Shown: positions 55,691-64,000 of the stretch, piece by piece | Layout of the letters: each line of letters opens with the position of its first letter | Position numbering within the stretch: position 1 is the first letter of the stretch | Assembly: GCF_000283155.1 (NCBI RefSeq) | Contig: NW_004454177.1 | Span: 22,912,527-22,976,526, forward strand | Direction: 5' to 3' | DNA: 64,000 bases | Origin: Ceratotherium simum simum | Taxonomy: Eukaryota; Chordata; Mammalia; Perissodactyla; Rhinocerotidae | Notes under the pieces: generated by a model | Seen by the model: the letters and a program-made list of their open reading frames with translations, nothing else | The model's database searches: none | Told to the model about the DNA's origin: nothing | Position numbers and translations under genes: made by a program

Positions 55691-58006
55691 CAAAAAATGT
55701 TAAAAAGTTTAAATGTTGATAGTAATAGAATTAATTAATTATGTCCATTTTTCATGAGACTAACATAATGAAGAATGAGAAATGCAGTCTAAACACAAGG
55801 GAAGTTTTCTTTTTTGTTTCTTCTGAATAAAGAGCCTAATTACCCTATATAGGAGTATCTTGCTATAAGGGTAATTTATTAAAAGCATTTATAGGTAACT
55901 TTGAGAATAATTAAAGTAGTATCAAGATGTTTGCGTGAAGATTAATGGACAGATTTGAATGATCAAACTGGCAGAAGTACTAAACTGGAAATATTCCTGA
56001 AACTAATCATTTCTTAAAGCAATTTTCAAGAAAGCAATGGGCCTATTGCAATGGGTATAAAATGATATTTAAAAAAATAAGTCTCAGTGGTTTAGAGTCA
56101 AATTATATGCCTGTTCTCATCCTTCATCCTTATCTTTATGTATTTCTTTTTCAAAATACACTGTAAAGTTTTCCACAGAAAGCAAATTAATTTAATAAAA
56201 TTTAATACAGTTTAATGTAATCAATATCAAACACTAAAAATACTTCTACAAACTAGTCTTTTCTCTTAATCTGACAAATTTTTGACACCAAATAAGACTG
56301 AATCCAAAGATATATTTTTACCTTTAAAAGTGAAAATTATACATGATCACACTCAGTTCTGTTAAGAATGTGAGTGTTTTGCCGCTCATAGTCTTCTAGA
56401 AGAATATGATTATATACAGAGTGTTTGGAATAGGATATGGCAACATTATTATCATTTAATTATACCATAAATTCTGCCTATGAGAACCTAGCCTATAGAA
56501 TTAAAAGCACTAGTATATGACAATACATATTTGGTTTCAGTGGCAATAAAAAATAATAATACTTGATTTTAATTATTGTCTCAGTAAATGTTACTACACA
56601 ATATTGTAGTATTGTTAGATAGGAAAAGGAAGTTAGGGGAAACATATATATAGCAGAAGATTCTTTTTATAAATAAGTCAATACAATTATATTTGTATAC
56701 ATGCATAATTAGAATTGCATGCTAATGTTAAAAATGGCTGAGGGCGTAATTATATTAGACCCTTAATATCCATTAACATAAAAGGGCTCTGTGAGAGATG
56801 AAATGTAGGAAAAAAACCCACAAAAATGCAGCATCAGTGTAACAAATGATATTTTATCCAGTGAAAATGCAGTACAAAATCCTATCAAACATAATGCTTC
56901 AAATATAAAATACAGTTAAGAACAATGTCTGAAATATTATATGTACAAATGAACATTCACTTCTTTAGCTGCCTCGGAGGTGGGAAGCATATGTCTTGAA
57001 ATTCTGTGGCTTTAATAGATTTTCAGCAATCAATATTATTTTCTTAAAAAAAGAAATAAATATTTTGAAAACTTTTACATTCTAACATGTGGTTAAAACT
57101 TTCCATGTCCGTGATTTTTGTAAACTCTCAGATTGGGACCCTTATACTTTACACTGAGTTCACTATTTGCTGAAATACAACAGTTTCATGGATTATACCC
57201 AGCACTGTTATTTAACAGTAGATCAAAAGCCATGGTAAAGATGAGGAGGTAAGAATTTGGCTTTTCATGAACGTTTCAAAATTCTGACTAGCTCTACTCC
57301 CACATCAAAATCTGTCAGAATTGTTGCGTCTTTCAGGACCCTTTTTATATTGTCAGTAAATCTGTCAAAATCCAGTTTTTCTTATTCTTATGAATTTGCT
57401 CAAGACATTTCCCAATGCATCCAGCTCTGAGTTACGTTAGACCGAAAGCACAGATATTTGTCTCTGAGTAAAATACAACAATTTGAAGTAATACGGTAAC
57501 TTTTTTTTCAACGAGAGCCTATCACACTAAAACACACAGTGCAAAATCTAAAGTAGTTCAGTGATCCCAATCTCTGCCTTCAGTTAGAAGCACTTTCTCC
57601 TCCTACATTATTTTATATCAGTGGCATGGTCCCTGAAATACGAGACTTGAAGGGGGTACTGACCTTGTGTGCTCCTGCTCAAAGGGAGCTTGCCTCTTTG
57701 TAAATCTTGATACTAAAACATACCAGAATGCCTGTCCCCTGTAACTCACATTGCAAAAGGATTGCCTGTGCCTACAGGAGCCTGTGAGTTTTCAGCCTGC
57801 TTCAGATAGTGCATTTTCAAAGGCCCACTGTCTTCTACCAGGGCTTTGATGAAGGCTTTGAAGGAAGGCTCTGAGAAACAGCCTGAGAGTAGTTTTCAGA
57901 AATCTCTGTTAGTTAACCAGCCAAAATAAACAATCTGATTTCTCATTTTTAAGCTGCTAGTTTTCAGAAAACAACTAGTTATTTAACCTATCAAAACATT
58001 TGTTGG
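55691..58006. other. Unassigned DNA, about 2.3 kb without clear repeats
   Basis: No transposon, gene or RNA recognised. The section 56940-57560 is complex in sequence and lacks simple repeats; one of the better places to test for conserved non-coding sequence. No frame of 60 codons or more. Confidence 0.4.
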
Positions 58007-58024
58007 AAAAAAAGAGCATAACAA

Positions 58025-58267
58025 GGGGCTGGCCTGGTGGCGCAAGTGGTTAAGTGCGTGCGCTCCGCTGCGGCGGCCCAGGGTTCGCTGGTTCGGATCC
58101 CGGGCGCACACCGATGCACTGCTTGGCAAGCCATGCTGTGGCGGCGTCCCATATAAAGTGGAGGAAGATGGGCACAGATGTTAGCCCAGGGCTGTCTTCC
58201 TCAGCAAAAAAAGAGGAGGATTGGCGGATGTTAGCACAGGGCTGATCTCCTCACCAAAAAAAAAAAA
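58025..58267 (+). mobile_element. ERE SINE, sense, young-looking, perfect target duplication
   Basis: 'ggggctggcctggtggcgca', A-box-like 'gcgcaagtggttaagtgcg', CpG-rich 'cgctccgctgcggcggccca', B-box 'ggttcggatcccg', 'gccatgctgtggcggcgtcc', 'atataaagtggaggaagatg', two 'gatgttag(c)(a)cagggct' modules and a long pure poly-A. Flanks aaaaaaagagcataacaa (58007-58024 and 58268-58285) are identical; the informative part is aagagcataacaa. Retained CpGs and intact A-tail suggest a recent insertion. The 63-codon frame is SINE sequence. Confidence 0.96.
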
Positions 58268-58285
58268 AAAAAAAGAGCATAACAA

Positions 58286-61200
58286 AATGGAATGCACTTA
58301 GATACTTTTGAAAATTGTGATACTCTGTTTCTAGAGTATACATCTTCAATTCAACAAACAGGTTTTGAGCTCAGACATCGTATTATGGAATGGGCGGAAA
58401 ACGGCCCAGTCCTTGAAAAATTTAGACTCTAGGAAAGAAAAGAATGCATTATTGATGAATACTCATGCTTTATAATATTAAGATTTACCTGTACTGACTT
58501 TTCCCACATAGTTAAGAGGCTTTTGCCAAGACAATTCCAAGGAATGAATCCGGGTGAATAGCACAGTTCTGACTTGTGCCCTGATTTATACAAACACATA
58601 CACACATGCACACACACATGTAAATATGCATTGAGTTTTACAAACAAATGATTGTTCAAAATAATGGAAGCAGAAGAAAAGGAAAATAGGCCTTTAAAAT
58701 CTAATTTTAAATACTGAGGATTAACAGTTTTTTAATTGAGCATATAATTTTATTACCACCAAATATGAGCCCCAATATCTGATAAACTAACTGAAGAAAG
58801 AGACAATTCAGTTCCTTCAAGGTTTTCTTACACAAAGTGATTCGCAATTCTCAGGGACAGAAGAACTTGACACAAAGTGAAGTATAGCAACTACATGCCA
58901 GGTTCACAGTTAAAGGGACAAAAGGTTGACTTAAAGGGAGAAATGGTAAAGAAGACAGGCTAAGTTAATCCTGTCCTGAAGTTGGTTTTTCCCAGCAGGC
59001 ATTTCATTTGAGCTTTTTTATCATGAAGTCATTGAGACTGAAAAGTACTACGTATTGAAGCCTTATTTATCTCCATTTGATCAACTTAAATGTGACAAAT
59101 TGAACTGAGTTCCAAGGATTAATGCAAGTGAAACAGCAGTCATTCTTTTTATGTGCTGCACACAATTTGGACCAATTTTAATGCAGCCCTATCAGAAGAA
59201 TTCTATCTATGAAATAACTGGAAAGATTAATCCATTTAGAAATAACGAGTGAGAGTTTAGTGACTCTTCATCCCCCACTTAAAATCTTTAAACCAGTTTG
59301 ACATCTAGATGTAAAGGAAAAAGCACAAAAGTCGGTTCATATTTGAAAACAAAAATCTGTTAGCATATCCCCATAGTTCACCTACCATGTAACTATAGAC
59401 ATGTCTCTTGATACTTCTTTTATATGATTAACCATCCTTTTTTTTATATTGAACTTTGCTGTTACAGAGCGCATCTCATCTGATGATATCTCTCTTCTCC
59501 GATATTACATTAAACTGCCAGCTCTGAGCTGCTTGATTCTTTTGACAAGTTTCTATCAATCTTTTTGCACATTACATATCATCATGCACCACAGCGTATT
59601 GACAGGCTTGCCATTTGAAGATAACCATAACTTAGAAAATGGTAACTATCATTTCTGTTTCTAGTCTAAAATGTTCCAGAGCCAAGGTTGCACTGATGCA
59701 AAACAAAAGTAGGTACCAAATCACAAATGTATTCTGTTCTGAAGGGGAATTTCACATTTATTAAAAAGAGGAATGAAATTTATCATAGAGAATCCAGGTT
59801 AGTCTCAAGGCAACTCACGAGTACCCCCTGAAATAATGTAATGTATTAAAGCCCCTGCTGAAACTCATCATCTTCACAATGAGGAATTTTTTTCAATTTT
59901 CCATTGTGAAATATACTTAAGCTCCCTTCTCCTACTGCTCAGGAAATGAGGACTCTATCTTTTTGCCCCTCTCCCTCCTATGGCTTGGGGAAGGAAATTC
60001 TGAGATACTGGGCTGCAAAGTAAGAAATGAAGGCAAGGGCATGAGAATGACTGGGAGTGGGGGCATGACATTCTTTTTGTACAGACCGCCTGCCACTCCT
60101 TTCCTCTGTAACATTTTTTTAATAATTAGTTAATTTGGTGTGAAAAAGTTGTTCAACAAATATTAATGTATAACTGCACTGGACCAGGAGGTAGGCTAGA
60201 TTCTAGAGTACAATGAATGATAAATTACTCTCCAGGCAAATAGGGATTTTGCCTATTGAGTATGGCAGGTAAGTGAGCACAGAATAGGGCACTGAGGCAA
60301 ACTGCCTTGGTAGTCCAGGTTTCTTCATAAGAGTTTAGTTAGATCATGAAGCATGTGTCTGTCAAATGTAAATGGGAGGAAGGGCATTCCACACTCGATA
60401 AAAATGAGGTTCAACTGCTTTTGTTTCTTATCTTCGTTATTCCATTGTAATATAAAACCAAGTTTCTATTCCTGCCCTATCCCAATTTTTAAAAGCAAAG
60501 CATATAATCCTTTCCATGGGCACCACAGTGAATTACTTGGGGAAAAATATTCTATCACAAGAATTAAAGCCAGCATTACTTTTCAAAAGCCCATTGAGGA
60601 GAACTATTTTGAATTTTCACACTATATGGGATGGGGAAGAAATGGAGGGAAGTACTTTTAGTAGGTAAAGTAAAAATGACTAGAGCTGAGGGTGAGTTTA
60701 GCTTTCCTTGACATTAGCGAGAAGACTAGGGAAGAGATGTTGGTCGAGTGTTTTATGATGACATCCCCAGGTGGGGTAATTTTTGTGGAGTACTAACTCA
60801 GCGTCAGATGAATAGAGATCTGGCATGGCAGCTTTGGACATGCACAGAGAACAGAAGACGACTGTCAATAGATGATCAACGTTAAGGATCTAAACTAGGG
60901 ACTCGCTTCTCCTCTAGATTTTTGGAACACAAAAATTTGAGATACTTTGATGAAATTGTAGAGGGGTGAGGGCTTAGAGAAGACGTAATTTGATATGAAT
61001 AACTAAAAGAATATGACATATATTGTATCCTAATATTATAAACTAAAATTATATATGTAATAATTTTCTAAGATATTGACTATCCAAGAATGAAAAAGTA
61101 AAAATGTGTCCCAGCATCTCATAATGTCCTTTCACAAATTTGTAGAAATTTGTAATTGTAATTTGTAGAAAAAGTCAAAGTTTTAAATATCTGCTAAGGG

Positions 61201-62691
61201 TGGATATCCATTCTAATAGAACTGAAGAACAGTGTGTTCTCCATTCAAGGAAATATCAGCCTCAGGATAATCTGCAAATTATTTGATTGGATTGATCGTG
61301 AGCACTGAGTGAAACATTGATCATATCTTCTTTATGGGAAGTTAGGAAAATAGAAAGGAGCACTTGTAACAAGAACAATATCAGAGCAGGGAACAAAAAG
61401 ATATAATGAGATCCGAGTTAATAGAATATTGAAATTGACAGGAAATGCAATACTATTACATTCAACCTTTTCTCTCTTTTTTTAGTAGAATAAATAAGAC
61501 ACCAGAGAGGTCATATATCAGTAGGGAGAAAAAAACCAGCACTTGAACTCGGTGTTTAAGTGATCACCTGATCTCTATCCAATGTTTAGTTCATTAATCC
61601 AAATTAAGTTTGGAAGAGAAACCTTCGTGAGAACTTTACTCTCACCAATCCTGATGCCACAGGTTTCTGAATGAGATAAAAAGTGAGGCTGGAAAATAAG
61701 TCTGTGTGCAAGTGAGAGATTATTTGCAACAATCCCAGAAAAGTCTCTCAAAAACAATGAAAAAATAAGAGTTATTTCTATGACTATCGGCTGTTCCCTT
61801 GTGGTTTTGGCCCGGAAAGTGCTTATGTAAGTCAGGACTAAGTTCATAATAACAAGCACATGTTTGAGAGCTTGTGTGAAGGTATAGAAATTTGACTTGT
61901 AGAAGTTTTAAACTGAAAACAAACACAGTTTATGCCAATCACAGGATATCACCAGAGGAGGTCGCCATAAGTTGCTCAGAAATTAGACATAAGGTGACAT
62001 GACTTTGGAAAATTCATCAAAGTCTAAATAATGTTCATCAAATCTGCAGACTTCAATTGATGTCTCACAACTGGTCTGACTAGAAAATGTTGAGCCTCGT
62101 TAAGACAATTTTCCAGAGAATTAAAACTGCAGTGCCACTTATTATTTTTTAAGATAGATAAAAAGTATCAGACTGATCTAGATATATTTAAGCCTAATTA
62201 GCACACACTTTCCCTTTGTTATCTGAGTAGGCTAGGAGTCCTAATGTTCTCATTGCTGCATGATAAACATGAAGTCCGTTCAATGGGTGGCTATTAACTG
62301 ATTCAAAAACCCATCTACAGAGTTCTGTTTTTTAATATTAAAAGAAATAACACTCCTGCCAAAAACAATTACAAGCTCTAGACAAAACAAGACAAAAAAA
62401 AATGATTAAAGAAATTGGAGTATATTTGACCCTTGAAAGAAGGGAACACTGGCTGAGGTTTACATTTACACAAATGTCCCTCAGAGTACTCCCCAGCTCT
62501 CGTGGTGGCATTTCAGATAGAGCTCAAAAAGAAAGTCTCATTTTTGTCTGAAGAGTCCATGGCTAGAGTTCAGGGTTATATGATCAACTAAAAATAAAAG
62601 GGAAAATTCCAGAAAAAAGAGAGCCAAAAATGAGAGCTTTAAAATCCTGCATGACAATAATAACGCAAAGGAAGGAGTGGGAACAGAGATA
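58286..62691. other. Unassigned DNA, about 4.4 kb
   Basis: The longest block without recognised repeats. 60145-60300 ('gttcaacaaatattaatgta', 'ggaccaggaggtaggctaga') weakly resembles an old interspersed repeat. Short frames (58429-58659 minus, 59449-59664, 60353-60661, 61575-61859 minus, 62538-62798 minus) lack any signature of protein coding; no splice-linked pattern is visible. A CA-rich patch lies at 58590-58620. Confidence 0.4.
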
Positions 62692-63369
62692 CAGTAGTCC
62701 TCACTTATCCAGGGGTGATAAGTTCTAAGATCCCTAGTGGATGCCTGAAACTGTGGATAGTACCAAACCCTGTATATACTGTGTTTTTTCCTATACATAC
62801 ATACCTATGATAAAGTTTAATTTATAAATTAGGCAGAGTGAGAGGTTAACAACAACTAATAATAAAATAGAACAATTATAACAGTATATTGTAGTAGAAG
62901 TTACTATAGATATTAGCAACCTCAGTATACAATTTTTTTCTTTCTTTATTAAGTTGAGAACTTTCACCTTTTCACTTAAAGGATACTCTTTATGGCTTCT
63001 GTTTGGCTGTATCTGAATTGCCAGCATCACTACTCTTGCACTTTGGAGCCATTATTAAGTAAAATAAGAGTTACTTGAACACAATCATTGCAATACTGCG
63101 ACAGTTGATCTAATAATCAAGACAGCTACTAAATAACTAATGGGCAGGTAGTGTATATAGCATGGACACTCAGGACAAAGGGATGATTCATGTCCTAGGC
63201 AGGACATGACAGGATGGTGTGAGATTTCCTCACACTACTCAGAATACTACACAATTTAAAACTTATGAATTGTTTATTTCTGAAATTTTCCGTTTAATAT
63301 TTCTGGCCACAGTTGACTGTGGGTAACTGAAATCACGAAAAGAGAAACAGAGGATAAGGGGGACTATTG
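62692..63369 (-). mobile_element. Tigger-type DNA transposon, internally deleted, TA target site
   Basis: Left end CAGTAGTCCTCACTTATCC, right end complement: 'ggataagggggactattg', with flanking TA (62690-62691, 63370-63371). Internal text 'tgcctgaaactgtggatagt', 'ataaagtttaatttataaat' and 'ggcaggacatgacaggatgg' fits the Tigger/MER44 (Tigger7-like) group of pogo/mariner elements. Only part of a transposase remains, on the minus strand. 678 bp versus about 2.4 kb or more for full-length relatives. Confidence 0.87.
62935..63052 (-). pseudogene. Tigger transposase N-terminus relic
   Basis: The minus strand has ATG at 63052 and reads 'MAPKCKSSDAGNSDTAK', then a one-base frameshift breaks the frame and the next frame continues 'RSHKEYPLSEKVKVLNLIKK' (the ORF at 62791-63030). 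That order, a basic start then a 'SEKVKVL(N/D)LI' helix, is the start of the CENP-B/psq-like DNA-binding domain of Tigger transposases. The DDE catalytic domain is absent. Non-functional. Confidence 0.85.
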
Positions 63370-63384
63370 TATATCAGAGCAGAT

Positions 63385-63850
63385 GTTTTTGTAATTATTT
63401 TTATTGAAATTAAGTAGTTAGAATGTTTTATGTTAAGATATTAATTGTAATCCCCCAGGCAACCAGTGACAAAATAACTCAAAAATATAGTAAAAGAAAA
63501 AAAAAGAATTAAAATGGCACAATAGAGAATATCTATTGAAAACAAAAGGAGGCTGTAGTGGAGATAAAAGGAACACAAAAGAAATAAGACATACATAAAA
63601 TAAATAGAGAAATGGCAAATGTAAATCCTATGTATTCAATAATTATATTAAACACAAATTGATTAAACATTCCAATCAAACAGCAGAAATTGTCAGAATA
63701 GGAAAAAAAAAAACATGATACAACTATGTACACTGTAGAAGAGACATAGGTTAGATTCAGAGACACAAATAAGATGGAAGTAAAGGATGGAAAAGATTAA
63801 TACCAATCCTTCACAAATTCTTCCAAAAATAGGTAGAGGAGACAGCACTC
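63385..63850 (+). mobile_element. Sense L1 ORF2 fragment (endonuclease start joined to RT)
   Basis: Inter-ORF and endonuclease-start text ('ggcaaccagtgacaaaataa', 'tggcaaatgtaaatcctatg', 'gaaattgtcagaataggaaa', 'catgatacaactatgtacac', 'agagacacaaataagatgga', 'agtaaaggatggaaaagatt') then jumps at about 63800 to RT text ('aataccaatccttcacaaat', 'cttccaaaaataggtagagg'). An internal deletion removed the rest of the endonuclease. Minus frames 63433-63618 and 63533-63766 are shadows. Confidence 0.7.
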
Positions 63851-64000
63851 TGACCCTCCCTGCCTACTTATTGAAACATTTTTCCTCCAGACTTCAATAA
63901 TGACCATACTCTTTAGTTCCTAACTATATCACAGGATACTCCTTAGTCCTTTGCTATTCCCACCTTCTTACTTATCTCTCTAAATATTTAAGAGGCAAGT
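63851..64000. other. Unassigned end of window
   Basis: Short C/T-rich sequence with no recognisable feature; the L1 fragment may end or be interrupted here. Confidence 0.4.

Noticed and set aside
16553..58245. A recurring protein-like frame in several EREs ('...[19 protein letters not shown]...')
   Set aside because: The same frame appears in independent SINE copies because the ERE consensus lacks stops there, not because it is selected for coding. No copy has a conserved start or extends into host sequence in a consistent way.
1..64000. Nuclear mitochondrial insert (NUMT), rRNA or snRNA pseudogene
   Set aside because: I looked for mitochondrial coding or rRNA-like stretches and for small-nuclear-RNA motifs and recognised none. 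A search could still find a diverged one.

Overview
This window is nuclear DNA from a mammal, most likely a perissodactyl and probably a horse or another equid. The diagnostic signal is ten copies of the tRNA-derived equine SINE (ERE). They share a GGCCGGCC-type head, a tRNA-like B box (GGTTCGGATCC), and tails of the 'agctcagggc...tcttcct' or 'tactggggctttggggag' type. The background is AT-rich and holds only short ORFs. I find no host protein-coding gene, no exon with convincing coding character and no functional RNA gene. It reads as an intergenic 'gene desert' or a long intron, built from nested transposon relics separated by unassigned single-copy-looking DNA. Family calls rest on recognising sequence patterns, not on a database search.

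Layout. 1-9.1 kb: LINE debris (a HAL1-like piece, an antisense L1 5' piece, and a composite sense L1 with 5'UTR, ORF1 start, a 3'-end fragment and ORF2), followed by two tandem MLT1-type MaLR LTRs. 11.1-14.6 kb: a sense L1 3' half broken by three EREs. 14.6-17.1 kb: old LINE pieces and an ERE. 17-22.3 kb: mostly unassigned DNA with MIR and L2 fragments. 22.3-28.3 kb: an L1 3' end, a class III (ERV-L-like) pol relic, then a sense L1 ORF1 segment abutting an antisense L1 ORF2 segment, with an ERE exactly at the junction. 28.5-28.9 kb: a GC-richer possible solo LTR. 29-36.7 kb: sparse MIR/L2, a 59-bp tandem duplication, a MER2-like Tigger MITE and a very old antisense L1. 38-39.4 kb: low-complexity A/C-rich and purine-rich DNA with two EREs. 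41.9-44.7 kb: an almost complete MLT1 MaLR provirus (LTR-internal-LTR); its 5' LTR carries a hAT MITE and its 3' LTR an ERE. 47.1-47.8 kb: L2. 47.9-52.7 kb: a long antisense L1 with a nested L1 3' end and an ERE. 52.8-62.7 kb: largely unassigned DNA with one CpG-rich, young-looking ERE at 58 kb. 62.7-63.4 kb: a Tigger-type DNA transposon with a broken transposase N-terminus. 63.4 kb to the end: another sense L1 ORF2 piece.

I saw nothing that deserves to be called a new biological system. The value here is archaeological: target-site duplications and nesting order can be read directly for many insertions, and a few EREs look recent enough to be polymorphic. Every open reading frame I examined is either part of a transposon or short enough to be chance.
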